In this document: in pieces, positions 7,435 through 14,875 of the stretch
Layout: each line of letters begins with the position of its first letter
How positions within the stretch are numbered: position 1 is the stretch's first letter
DNA from: DASXYU01 sp036502295
Lineage (GTDB): Bacteria > Actinomycetota > Actinomycetes > Mycobacteriales > Jatrophihabitantaceae
NCBI GenBank assembly: GCA_036502295.1
Contig: DASXYU010000104.1
Span: 1-34,853, forward strand
DNA: 34,853 bases
Direction of reading: 5' to 3'
Notes under the pieces: model-generated
Databases searched by the model: none
What the model saw: the letters and a program-made list of their open reading frames with translations, nothing else
What the model was told of the DNA's origin: nothing
Made by a program: the position numbers and the translations under genes

Positions 7435-7751
7435 CGGTGGTCATCGGGTGGCTGGTCGCCGTCATCGACATCGCCCAGTTCGTGCCCCAGGCCCGCCGTG
7501 CGCTGCGCCTGCGCACGCACCCGCGGGCCCTGCACGGCCTCAGTCTCTGGACGTGGTGCGTCGCCACCGGGCAGGCCGTGCTCTGGGTGGTCTACGGCTT
7601 CGCCACCGACCGGCTGCCGATCGCGATTCCGAACGTCGTCATCGCGCCGCTCTCCGCGCTCGTCCTGCTCCTGGCCCTACGCAGCAGGAACGGCAGCCGC
7701 GTCAGGAGCCGGCGTGGTGCCGAGCGTGCGGACGCTGCGGCTGAGCAGTGA
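7431..7751 (+). CDS. SemiSWEET / PQ-loop small membrane transporter, second of a pair
   Basis: This 106-residue protein starts at an ATG that overlaps the previous stop (ATGA), so it is translationally coupled. It has three predicted helices (about 3-18, 42-60, 64-84), the PQ motif as AQFVPQARRAL, a Trp-rich second helix (SLWTWCVATGQAVLWVVYG), and helix three beginning IAIPNVVIAPLSAL. A basic and Ala-rich tail (about 85-106) extends beyond the usual family end. The tail is encoded in the 75-nt overlap with the convergent MFS gene. Sequence identity to its neighbour is low by eye, which argues against a recent duplication. Its role is presumably the same as for its partner. Confidence 0.8.
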   Translation: MTVVIGWLVAVIDIAQFVPQARRALRLRTHPRALHGLSLWTWCVATGQAVLWVVYGFATDRLPIAIPNVVIAPLSALVLLLALRSRNGSRVRSRRGAERADAAAEQ

Positions 7752-8963
7752 CGCCGCCACCGCCAGCAGGATGACGACTCCTGCGCCGACGAGGGTGGGG
7801 CCCATTCCGATCACACCGCTGATCGGTCCGGCAGCGATCTGCCCGATCGGTATCGCCACCCAGGAGCCGAGCGCGTCATAGGAGCTGACCCGCGCGAGAT
7901 AGTCACCGGGGATGTAGCGCTGCAGCGAGATCTGCCATGCGACCCCGAACTGCTCGATGGCCAGCCCGTCGATGAAGAAGAGGACGAGCAGCGGCCAGAA
8001 GCCGAAGTGACCGGCCATTGCGAAGATGGGCAGCGCCATCGGAGCCGCGCAGAGCATGCCGAAGGCCATGAGCCGGCGGGGGACGAGCCGCATCGCGATC
8101 ACGCCGCCCGCGACGTAGCCGACGGCTTGCGCGCCGAGCGCGATGCCCCACTCGCTGCGTCCGATCGTGTCGTCGGCGAAGACGGGGCCGAGGACGACGG
8201 TGGCGCCGACGACCACCGCGTTGATGAGGGTGAAGGCGGCGACCACCACCCAGATCCACTCGTAGGAGACGAAGGTCTTCCAGCCGACGTGTAGTTCGCG
8301 CAGGAAGCTGTCGCCGCTGCGCCCATCGGCGCCGGGACGGCGCGGTTCGCGTTTCGGCTCCTCGATTCGCATGAGGACGAAGCAGACGGCGGAGGCGGCA
8401 TAGGTCGCCGCGTCGATCGCGATCGCCCACCCCGATCCAGCGGCGACGATGATGATGCCGGTGAAGCTGAGCCCGATGACGTTGGCGCCGTTGACGCCGA
8501 GCCGCGAGAGCGCGTTCGCCTTCTGCAACGCCGCGGAGGGCACAGTCTGTGGCAGGACTGCCGCCGATGCCGGTGCCGAGAAGGCGGCGACGGCTCCGTT
8601 CACCGCAGACAGTGCCGCGAGCAACGCCACCGAGTCAGTCCTGGCGATCACCACCGCGGCGACCGCCGCCTGCGTCACGGCGCTGGCGAGGCTTGCACCG
8701 ACCATGACGAGGCGCCGTGGCAGTCGATCGGCGACGACGCCGCCGATGAGGATGAAGACCACGAGGGCGATGCTGCGAGCGGCGGTGACGATGCCGACGC
8801 TGGTGGCTGATCCGGTGAGGTCCAGGACGGCGAAGGCGAGGGCCACCGGTGCGATGGCGCTACCGAGGCGGCCGATCGTGGAGCCTGTGACCAGCCAGCG
8901 GAACGGTGCGCTGCCCAGCGGGTTGGCCAGTGGGTTGGCCAGTGGACTGGGGACCTCGGTCAC
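7677..8963 (-). CDS. MFS transporter, EntS/MFS_3-type exporter
   Basis: This 428-residue, 12-TM major facilitator has motif A between helices 2 and 3 as GGVVADRLPRRLVM (about 74-87). It has the FSAPASAAVLPQTVP loop typical of the MFS_3/EntS branch, an RIEEPKREPRRPG central loop, and a second-half GGVIAMRLVPRRL. Members export siderophores or small hydrophobic compounds; the substrate here is unknown. The start is GTG at 8963 with AAAGGG upstream. The N-terminus holds a short PLANPLANPLG repeat from a 12-bp duplication (about 8920-8945). Its 3' end overlaps the convergent second SemiSWEET gene by 75 nt, which is unusually long. Confidence 0.87.
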   Translation of the reverse strand: MTEVPSPLANPLANPLGSAPFRWLVTGSTIGRLGSAIAPVALAFAVLDLTGSATSVGIVTAARSIALVVFILIGGVVADRLPRRLVMVGASLASAVTQAAVAAVVIARTDSVALLAALSAVNGAVAAFSAPASAAVLPQTVPSAALQKANALSRLGVNGANVIGLSFTGIIIVAAGSGWAIAIDAATYAASAVCFVLMRIEEPKREPRRPGADGRSGDSFLRELHVGWKTFVSYEWIWVVVAAFTLINAVVVGATVVLGPVFADDTIGRSEWGIALGAQAVGYVAGGVIAMRLVPRRLMAFGMLCAAPMALPIFAMAGHFGFWPLLVLFFIDGLAIEQFGVAWQISLQRYIPGDYLARVSSYDALGSWVAIPIGQIAAGPISGVIGMGPTLVGAGVVILLAVAASLLSRSVRTLGTTPAPDAAAVPAA

Positions 8964-9028
8964 GTCCCGACCCTTTCACATGGGTCGAGGCGATTCGGCC
9001 GTGTTCACGCTGCGCTAAATCGAGTGAG

Positions 9029-10486
9029 TCACAGGATCGCATAGAGCAACTCGACGAATCCGAATCCGACGAGCGAGACCAGCGTCTCCATCACCGACCA
9101 TGTCTTGAAGGTCTGCCCCACTGTCAGTCCGAAGAGCTCCTTCACCAGCCAGAAGCCTGCATCGTTGACGTGGGAGAGGAACAGCGACCCGGTTCCGATC
9201 GCCAACGCGAGCAGCGCCGCGTGGGTCGCCGGTATGCCGGTGGCTAGTGGCGCCACGATGCCCGCCGCGGTCACGGTGGCGACCGTCGCCGAACCGGTGG
9301 CCAGCCGCAGCGCCACCGCGATGAGGTAGCCGAGGACGAGGACGGAGATGTGCGCGTTGTTCGCCCACTTCGCGACCGAATCGCCGACGCCGGCACCGAT
9401 GAGGGTCTGCTTGAAGCCACCGCCTGCGCCGACGATGAGGATCACTGCCGCAACCGGCCCGACGCTGTCACCGATCTTGGTGAGCAACTGCTGCCCGGTG
9501 AACCCCACCGTGTACCCGAAGGTGACCATCGCGAGCAGGACCGCGAGGACCATCGCGGTGAGCGGCTCGCCGATGAAGTCGAAGACCACCCGCGCCTGCG
9601 TGGGGTGATCGGCATCGGTGTCGATGATGTCGGCGAGCGCCTTGCTGAGCATCAGCACGACCGGGAAGAGGATCGTGCAGAGGGTGACGGGGAAGGACGG
9701 CTGACGCCGCCGCGCCGCGTCCTCACCGGCGCTGCCGTTGCCGGGGCCGTCCGCGCCGGCGCGCGTGTCGATGCCACCGGCGACTGCGGGCGGCCCGACC
9801 GGTACCCAGCGCGCCGCGAGGTGTCCGAAGAGCGGCCCACAGATCGCTACGGTGGGGATCGCGACGACGATGCCGAGCGCAAGCGTGGTGCCCAGTTCGG
9901 CATGGACGGCGCTGATCGCCAGCAACGGACCGGGGTGGGGCGGGATCAGTCCGTGCAGCGCGGAGAGTCCGGCGAGGCCGGGGATGGCGATGCGCATGAG
10001 GCGCTGGCCGGAGCGTTGGCTCACTAGCACGATCACCGGCAGCAGCAGGACGAGCCCGATCTCGAAGAACATGGGCAGTCCGATGATCACGGCCACGAGT
10101 GCCATCGCCCACGGCACAGCGGCTCCCCGGGCCTTGGCGAGCAGCGTGTCGATGACCCGGTTCGCGCCGCCGGAGTCGGCGAGGAGCTTGCCCAGCATCG
10201 CGCCGAGGGCGATGAGCAGCCCGACCTCTTTCAGCGTGCTGCCCACGCCGTCCTCGAAGTTGCTGACGACCTTCGCCAGTCCGACGCCGCTCGCGATTCC
10301 GACGAACGCGGAGCCGACGACGAGGGAGAGGAAGGGGTGGAGCTTGGCCCAGACGATCAGCAGGACGATGAGGGCGATGCCGCCGAGCGCGACGAGCGCG
10401 AGACGGGTGTCGTGCGCCGACCACGCGCTCGATGCGGGTGCTGATGCCGCCAGCGGTGCAGCGAGTGTTGACGTGAGGACGGTCAT
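9029..10486 (-). CDS. gntP: Gluconate:H+ symporter, GntP family
   Basis: This 485-residue polytopic membrane protein has the GntP/GntT signature segments FLSLVVGSAFVGIASG (about 52-67), EVGLLIALGAMLGKLLADSGGA (about 87-108), GLPMFFEIGLVLLLPV (about 135-150), HGLIPPHPGPLLA (about 177-189) and SHVNDAGFWLVKELFGLT near the C-terminus. It takes up gluconate or related sugar acids with protons. The ATG at 10486 overlaps the gluconokinase stop by 4 nt (ATGA) and has a strong GGAGGTG ribosome site inside the kinase gene. Kinase and permease therefore form a coupled operon, and imported gluconate would be phosphorylated at once. An Ala/Ser-rich N-terminal 20 residues precede the first helix. No GntR-type repressor gene is adjacent. 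Confidence 0.94.
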   Translation of the reverse strand: MTVLTSTLAAPLAASAPASSAWSAHDTRLALVALGGIALIVLLIVWAKLHPFLSLVVGSAFVGIASGVGLAKVVSNFEDGVGSTLKEVGLLIALGAMLGKLLADSGGANRVIDTLLAKARGAAVPWAMALVAVIIGLPMFFEIGLVLLLPVIVLVSQRSGQRLMRIAIPGLAGLSALHGLIPPHPGPLLAISAVHAELGTTLALGIVVAIPTVAICGPLFGHLAARWVPVGPPAVAGGIDTRAGADGPGNGSAGEDAARRRQPSFPVTLCTILFPVVLMLSKALADIIDTDADHPTQARVVFDFIGEPLTAMVLAVLLAMVTFGYTVGFTGQQLLTKIGDSVGPVAAVILIVGAGGGFKQTLIGAGVGDSVAKWANNAHISVLVLGYLIAVALRLATGSATVATVTAAGIVAPLATGIPATHAALLALAIGTGSLFLSHVNDAGFWLVKELFGLTVGQTFKTWSVMETLVSLVGFGFVELLYAIL

Positions 10487-11022
10487 GATGACACCTCCGA
10501 GTAGCCGGGCACGGCCTTGTCCAAGCGGTCGAGGACGGCCTGCGTCGTCTGCGCAGTGCTGCCGCCGATGTCGACCGTGATCGCGTTCTCGTCCTCGCCG
10601 GGTTCTTCGAGTGTCGCGAACTGCGACCGCAGCAGGCTCGGTGGCATGAAATGCCCGGTGCGCTCGGCGAGTCGGGACGCGATGAGTTCGTAGGAACCCT
10701 TCAGGTAGACGAAGATGACGTTCTCGCCGCGGAGCACGTCGCGATAGCTGCGTTTGAGTGCCGAGCAGGTGACGATGCCGGGCTTGCCGGCCGCGGTCTG
10801 CGCGCTTATCCAGTCGGCGATGCGGGCCAGCCAGGGCTGACGATCCTCATCTGTGAGCGGTATGCCGGCGCTCATCTTGGCGATGTTCGCCGCGGGGTGC
10901 ATCACGTCGCCCTCGGCGTAGTCCCAGCCCAGACGTTCTGCGAGCGCCTCGGCGATCGTGGTCTTGCCGCCACCGGACACGCCCATCAGCACGAGCACCG
11001 GCGGTGGAACGTGGTTGGTCAC
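10483..11022 (-). CDS. gntK: Gluconokinase
   Basis: This 179-residue P-loop kinase phosphorylates D-gluconate to 6-phosphogluconate for the pentose phosphate pathway. The Walker A motif is GVSGGGKTT (residues 14-22). The gluconate-binding stretch EGDVMHPAANIAKMSAGIPL (about 37-56), LTDEDRQPWL, CSALKRSYRDVLR and RTGHFMPPSLLRSQFATLEEP are all family hallmarks. The length is normal. The start is a GTG at 11022; no nearby in-frame ATG exists and the ribosome site (GAGAA) is weak. It is first in the gntK-gntP operon. In this genome it could feed ribulose/xylulose 5-phosphate to the phosphoketolase at 1-706. Confidence 0.94.
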   Translation of the reverse strand: MTNHVPPPVLVLMGVSGGGKTTIAEALAERLGWDYAEGDVMHPAANIAKMSAGIPLTDEDRQPWLARIADWISAQTAAGKPGIVTCSALKRSYRDVLRGENVIFVYLKGSYELIASRLAERTGHFMPPSLLRSQFATLEEPGEDENAITVDIGGSTAQTTQAVLDRLDKAVPGYSEVSS

Positions 11023-11327
11023 TGTGTTCTCATTCCCACAAGATCGACGTTGTCACCGTTTTCGCGTTCAATGCCACCACCAGCGCAGGCCGACGACGCC
11101 CGGTCCGAAGTCATGCACGAGGCTGTGCAGGCCTTGCACAGCCTGTGCCGTGCAGCTGATCTCGTTGCCGTCGCGGTCTTCGGTGAAGGCGGCGCGGGTG
11201 CTACCCCACCCGTATCTCGATCACCGCAGTCGCGTCGAGCCTGGTCCGCCTGATCGACCGGCCGCCGCTGGACGGGATGGTGAGCAGATCCCACAGTGCA
11301 TTCTCTGGAACGTCGAGGATCTCTTCG
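11023..11327. other. Gene-free interval with decayed coding fragments
   Basis: No intact gene is visible. The minus strand has two short open stretches without starts. One (about 11068-11196) ends ...GLRWWWH-stop and contains FTEDRDGNEI, which vaguely recalls a glyoxalase-type DGN motif. The other (about 11201-11330) ends ...ATAVIEIRVG-stop and is unrecognised. The gluconokinase promoter must lie at the left end. This, with the chemotaxis-receptor remnant beside it, suggests old deletions. Confidence 0.5.
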
Positions 11328-11618
11328 GCGAGTGCCGTTGAGGCGATCGGTGAGATCACGCGGATCATCAGCTCGATCAACGACTACCAGACGACCATCG
11401 CCTCAGCGGTGGAGGAGCAGACTGCCACTACCGCCGAGATGAGCCGGAGCGTCGCCGAAGCCGCCACCGGCACCGGCGAGATCGCGAGCAACATCACTGG
11501 CGTGGCAGAGGCGTCCACCTTCACCACCGAAGGCGTGGCGCAGGCTCGCGTCGCCACCGAGGACCTGGCGCGCATGGCGGGAGATCTCCAGGCGCAAGTC
11601 GCAAGCTTCGTGTATTGA
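11328..11618 (+). pseudogene. 3' remnant of a methyl-accepting chemotaxis protein gene
   Basis: About 95 codons encode only the last part of an MCP signalling domain. Recognisable are AVEAIGEITRIISSINDYQT, then TIASAVEEQTATTAEMSRSV, the heptad-rich EAATGTGEIASNITGVAEAS, and an LARMAGDLQAQVASFVY C-terminus. The latter corresponds to the usual LARMAGDLQxLVxRFxY ending of actinobacterial MCPs. Sensor, membrane, HAMP and hairpin-tip regions are absent. Upstream sequence in this frame does not code for MCP, and the available ATG at 11277 is followed by unrelated residues. There is no clear ribosome site. The lone STAS gene follows after 41 nt. I treat this as a 5'-truncated relic; a short expressed coiled-coil cannot be excluded. 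Confidence 0.75.
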
Positions 11619-11659
11619 TCCCGGCCTGCGGGCGTTGCCTACTGGACTACGTTGGCAGG

Positions 11660-11971
11660 ATGCAGCTTCAGCGGAGGGTCGAGGGTGACGTCACGACGCT
11701 CGCGGTTGCGGGCGACGTCGATATCCGCTCAGCAGCGGAGTTACGCGACGCCGGGACGCGTGAGCTTGAGGAAGTCGGCTGCGCCAAGCTCGTCCTTGAT
11801 CTCTCCGGTATCGAGTTCATCGATTCGACCGGCCTGGGTGCGCTGCTCGGCATCCGGCTCGTGGCTGAGAAGCAAGACAAGCCCGTGGTGCTCCACGCCC
11901 CGTCCGAGCACGTCTTCTACGTGATCGATCTAGCTGGGCTCTCTGAGGACTTCATCGTCGACGGCATCTGA
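11660..11971 (+). CDS. STAS-domain anti-sigma factor antagonist (RsbV/SpoIIAA-like)
   Basis: This 103-residue single-domain STAS protein begins MQLQRRVEGDVTTLAVAGDVDI. The phosphorylatable serine is in FIDSTGLGALLG (about residues 54-65), the classic switch site: unphosphorylated antagonist binds the anti-sigma kinase and releases the sigma factor. The start is ATG 11660; an upstream TTG at 11615 would run through sequence just after the MCP relic. Its last 55 nt overlap the convergent HATPase kinase gene. It is on the opposite strand from the phosphatase/STAS/kinase set and so can be expressed separately, giving that module a second possible antagonist. Confidence 0.87.
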   Translation: MQLQRRVEGDVTTLAVAGDVDIRSAAELRDAGTRELEEVGCAKLVLDLSGIEFIDSTGLGALLGIRLVAEKQDKPVVLHAPSEHVFYVIDLAGLSEDFIVDGI

Positions 11972-12336
11972 TCCTCCGCGAGTGCGACGGTGAACCACAC
12001 CGTGGTGCTCTGCGGTGCCGTGTCGATGCCCCAGTTGTCCGCGAGCGTGCGAAGGATTACGAGCCCGCGTCCGTCGGTGTCGGTGTCGCGCGGGTCGCGG
12101 GGGATGGGCATCGCACCTCCGGAGTCGGTGACCGCGACGCGGACCGCCTCGTCCGTGAGAGTCACGTCGACGCTGAAGGGGCTGTGCGCGTGCCTGACGG
12201 CGTTCGTGGCGAGCTCGCTGGTGATGAGGACGCTCCGGTTGCGGACGTCCCCACGCGTCCCGTCCAATGCGCCGGCGACGAAGGCCCGCGCCTCGGCGAC
12301 GGAGGCGGGACTGTCGGGGTAGCGGGCGGTGGTCAT
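11917..12336 (-). CDS. Anti-sigma factor serine kinase, RsbW/SpoIIAB-like HATPase
   Basis: This 139-residue GHKL ATPase of the HATPase_c_2 group has an N-box as SELATNAVRHAH (about 40-51), a G1 box as VTDSGG (about 69-74) and a G2 region as GRGLVILRTLADNWG (about 89-103). Such kinases bind a sigma factor and phosphorylate the STAS antagonist. The ATG at 12336 overlaps the upstream STAS stop (ATGA). The C-terminal tail of about 20 residues (after WFTVALAEDQ) lies wholly in the overlap with the convergent STAS gene and may be a read-through extension. No sigma-factor gene is visible nearby, so the target is unknown and may not be a sigma factor. Confidence 0.87.
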   Translation of the reverse strand: MTTARYPDSPASVAEARAFVAGALDGTRGDVRNRSVLITSELATNAVRHAHSPFSVDVTLTDEAVRVAVTDSGGAMPIPRDPRDTDTDGRGLVILRTLADNWGIDTAPQSTTVWFTVALAEDQMPSTMKSSESPARSIT

Positions 12337-12647
12337 GACTCGAAGGGGAGGATCTCGTTCAGGCCGGTGGCGGCGATGAGATCGCGGACGATGGTGCTCG
12401 GGCGGCGTAGTCGCAGGTCGTAGCCGCGGTTGCGGGCACCGAGCAGTACCGCGAGGCCGGAGCTGTCCATGAAGCTCAACTCGGACACGTCGACCACCAG
12501 CTTTGTCGGTGGTGGCACGGTGTCGAGGGCGAGACCTGCCGACGCTGCGGTGGCGATGTCGAGTTCACCGTGTAGACCGAGTACGGGCGTCCCATCTGGA
12601 TCACGCCCGACCGTGGCGTTGAAGGCGGCAGACCTTACGGGTTCCAT
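12333..12647 (-). CDS. STAS-domain anti-anti-sigma factor
   Basis: This 104-residue STAS protein has VLGLHGELDIATA (about 22-34) as the first core strand and FMDSSGLAVLLGARN (about 59-73) holding the Ser that a partner kinase would phosphorylate. It overlaps the phosphatase gene by 13 nt upstream and the kinase gene by 4 nt downstream (ATGA). The order phosphatase-antagonist-kinase is therefore tightly coupled and should give fixed stoichiometry. The ATG at 12647 is the only sensible start. Confidence 0.88.
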   Translation of the reverse strand: MEPVRSAAFNATVGRDPDGTPVLGLHGELDIATAASAGLALDTVPPPTKLVVDVSELSFMDSSGLAVLLGARNRGYDLRLRRPSTIVRDLIAATGLNEILPFES

Positions 12648-14272
12648 CGCAACCCCAGTACTGCGGTGTCATCGGCGGCACCTTGCGGTGACATCACGGT
12701 CAGGACGGTATCGAGCAAAGCTTCCAGGTCCGGTGTTTGGTGAGCGGCGAGGCACAACGCACGTATTCCCGCTTCGACGGATTGTCCACGGCGCTCGATG
12801 AGTCCGTCGGTGTAGGCGAGAAGGACGTCGCCTCGGGAGAGCGCGAGTGTGGTGACCGTGTATTGCTTGCCTACGCCGACCGGTGGCCCGACGGGAATTG
12901 CCACCGGTGCGCCCCTCTCGCGGGAGACCAGCACGAGCGGAGGGTGCCCGGCGTTGGCGAAGGTCGCGATTCCGTTGTCCAGGTCGATCGTGCCGCAGAT
13001 GAGGGTCGCGAAGTGCCCGTCACGACCAAGGTCGACCAGGCCACTGAGCTTGGTGAGGACGATGGCCGGATCGTGTCCCTCCATCGCATACGCGGTGATG
13101 GTGTGGCGCAGTCGGGACATCATTGTGGCTGCGCTGAGGCCCCGCCCGGAGACGTCGCCGATGGTGAAGAACATCCGGCCGTCATTGAGGCTGATCACGT
13201 CATACCAGTCGCCGCCGACGTTGATGCCCTCGGTGCCGGCGAGATAGCGGATCGCGATTTCAAGGCCCGGGGGGCGGGGCAGGTACTGGGGCAGCAGCGA
13301 CGTCTGGAGGATCTCGGCGACGCCGCGCTCCGTCTCGTAGAGCTGTCCGGTGACGGTGGCGAGTTGCTCCGCCACCGCGCGTCGGCGAACCAGGCGTTCG
13401 GTGAGCACCGTCATGATCAAGGTGAGCAGGATCCCGGCGCCAAGGATGATCCAAGCGACCGAGGCGGCAAAGGTACCGAGCAGCGGCGAACGCGGGCTGA
13501 TCACCGCTGTCAGTACCTGGTCCCCGAACGGGATCGGTGCTTGGCCGACGGTGCCATGCAGCGGCAGGTGGTCGACGTTCGTCTCGATCAGGTTCGCCGG
13601 GGTCTTGTCCTTGCCGAAGTAGACGGCGAAGTTGAGGTTGCTCAGGAGAGAGTTCGAAGGAAGGATCAGCCGCCGGTTGCCGGGCAGTGTCGATTCGGCG
13701 TACGCGACGTAGGTGCGTCCCGCGATCGAGGATGCGAAGGCGTAGCCGAAGTTCTGCGCTGTCGCCGTTGCGATACGGGTCACGGCGAGCGTGCTGCTGG
13801 CGATTGCCGACTTCAACAACTGGGTGGACTGCGCTGAGTCGACGCCGAGGAGCAGTGCGCCGCCGAGCGAGGAGACAAGGGTTGGAGCGCCGTTGTCGAT
13901 CCTGAAGATGCGGGCGCCGACGAACGTATCGGGTACCGACTTGCTCATCTCCGCCGTGGCGAGGCTCAGCTGGCCGGTGGCCGCTGCGAGCAGGGCGGGA
14001 CGTCCGATACGGCGCTGCACGTCAACCGGAGCGGCCGCGAGGGCATCTGCGGTCAGTTCCACCTGCACGTTGACCTGACGTTGCTCGCTGTGCAGATAGT
14101 TCAGGCGTGAGACGGTGCAGAGTCCCGCAGTGACGAGTAGTCCACAGATCAGCACCAGGATCGACAGCGTGTGTGGCCGGTGACGCTCGGGTTTCCGCAC
14201 CGGGGCTTCCGTCGCTCCGGTAGGGCCAGCGGCCGGAGCCGACATGACCTTATCGAGCACCACTTCGGACAT
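12635..14272 (-). CDS. Membrane sensor PP2C-type serine phosphatase (SpoIIE/RsbU family)
   Basis: In this 545-residue protein, TM1 (about 34-55) and TM2 (about 266-292) bracket an extracytoplasmic sensor of about 210 residues with single-Cache/CHASE-like features, including FVGARIFRIDNGAPTLVSSLGG. After a short coiled linker (RRRAVAEQLATVTGQLYETERG) the SpoIIE phosphatase domain begins at LQTSLLPQYLPRPPGLE. Metal-binding residues are in GGDWYDVI, IGDVSGRGLSAA, AYTDGLIERR and DDTAVL. It would dephosphorylate the neighbouring STAS antagonists in response to an outside signal and so free the partner-switch target. The ATG at 14272 follows AGGAGGG. A universal stress protein gene lies 61 nt upstream on the same strand and may share its transcript. 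Confidence 0.92.
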   Translation of the reverse strand: MSEVVLDKVMSAPAAGPTGATEAPVRKPERHRPHTLSILVLICGLLVTAGLCTVSRLNYLHSEQRQVNVQVELTADALAAAPVDVQRRIGRPALLAAATGQLSLATAEMSKSVPDTFVGARIFRIDNGAPTLVSSLGGALLLGVDSAQSTQLLKSAIASSTLAVTRIATATAQNFGYAFASSIAGRTYVAYAESTLPGNRRLILPSNSLLSNLNFAVYFGKDKTPANLIETNVDHLPLHGTVGQAPIPFGDQVLTAVISPRSPLLGTFAASVAWIILGAGILLTLIMTVLTERLVRRRAVAEQLATVTGQLYETERGVAEILQTSLLPQYLPRPPGLEIAIRYLAGTEGINVGGDWYDVISLNDGRMFFTIGDVSGRGLSAATMMSRLRHTITAYAMEGHDPAIVLTKLSGLVDLGRDGHFATLICGTIDLDNGIATFANAGHPPLVLVSRERGAPVAIPVGPPVGVGKQYTVTTLALSRGDVLLAYTDGLIERRGQSVEAGIRALCLAAHQTPDLEALLDTVLTVMSPQGAADDTAVLGLRWNP

Positions 14273-14317
14273 TTGCCCTCCTAGCGGTCTGAACCTATCA
14301 GCGGCACCGCATCGAGG

Positions 14318-14331
14318 GGACTCGAAAGTCC
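14318..14331 (-). terminator. Small hairpin just after the universal stress protein gene
   Basis: On the minus strand GGACT-TTCG-AGTCC forms a 5-bp stem with a UUCG loop, 2 nt after the stop at 14334. It is too short to be a strong terminator, so partial read-through into the phosphatase gene is likely. Confidence 0.3.
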
Positions 14332-14333
14332 GA

Positions 14334-14735
14334 TCAGTTGACCCACTGCTGCGGGCGCACGATCAGGACGCGTGCTGAGGTGTTACGCAGCACCTCCTGG
14401 ATGGTGCTTCCGAGCAGTAATTTGCTCACCAGCGAGACGCGGCGCACCGCGAGGACGACGAGTTCTGCGTCCTCCGCTTCGATGGCCTTCACCAAGCCGT
14501 CCGCGGCGTCGGTGGTGTGCGGTTGCTGTATCTCATACGGAATGTTGGTCTTGTCGAGGCGTGTTCGCACGGCGTCGAGATCCTTCTCGTCCGCGGCCGT
14601 GGTCTCGGCGAAGTTATTGGCGACGACGACGTTGACGACGATCAACTTGTGCGCGCGCCACGTCGCCTCGAGGATGCCCTCCTCAAGCGCGGCACCACCT
14701 TCGGGAGTTGGAACGTAACCCACTACGACTGTCAT
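14334..14735 (-). CDS. Universal stress protein (UspA) domain protein
   Basis: This 133-residue single USP domain begins MTVVVGYVPTPEGGAALEEG, a beta-alpha start with a shortened first loop. It contains LVVLAVRRVSLVSKLLLGSTIQEVLRNTSARVLIVRP near the end. The LGSTIQEVLRNTSARVLIV segment corresponds to the G-x9-G(S/T) ATP-binding stretch, although the first Gly is replaced within VRRVSLVSK, so ATP binding is doubtful. The ATG at 14735 has only a weak CAGG site. Longer in-frame starts to 14822 run through a strong hairpin and are rejected. It is transcribed towards the phosphatase/STAS/kinase set. USPs are common members of DevR regulons, but I see no DevR box here. Confidence 0.87.
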   Translation of the reverse strand: MTVVVGYVPTPEGGAALEEGILEATWRAHKLIVVNVVVANNFAETTAADEKDLDAVRTRLDKTNIPYEIQQPHTTDAADGLVKAIEAEDAELVVLAVRRVSLVSKLLLGSTIQEVLRNTSARVLIVRPQQWVN

Positions 14736-14770
14736 GCCTGAAGTCTTGCGCGGGAACCACGAAAAACACA

Positions 14771-14816
14771 GAGGCCCTGGACGCCCGGGGAGCCGCGGAG
14801 CGGCCGGGCGTGCCTC
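14771..14816 (-). terminator. Strong bulged hairpin after the DHA2 exporter gene
   Basis: Arms ACGCCCGG (14781-14788) and CCGGGCGT (14804-14811) pair perfectly, and GAGGC (14771-14775) with GCCTC (14812-14816) extends the stem across a 5-nt bulge. On the minus strand it lies 60 nt after the exporter stop and before the universal stress protein gene. A probable terminator without a T-run. Confidence 0.55.
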
Positions 14817-14875
14817 AGGCAAGGACGGGCGGCCAGGTGGAGGGATCGGTCAGCCGATCGCGGCGGCGGAATGCG

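Noticed and set aside
11019..11294. 91-codon minus-strand frame beside gluconokinase
   Set aside because: It is Arg/Ala/Ser-rich low-complexity sequence with no ribosome site. Other frames here hold better, though broken, coding signals.
12737..13837. Long plus-strand open frame opposite the PP2C phosphatase
   Set aside because: It is antisense to well-conserved SpoIIE metal motifs and has no recognisable protein features.
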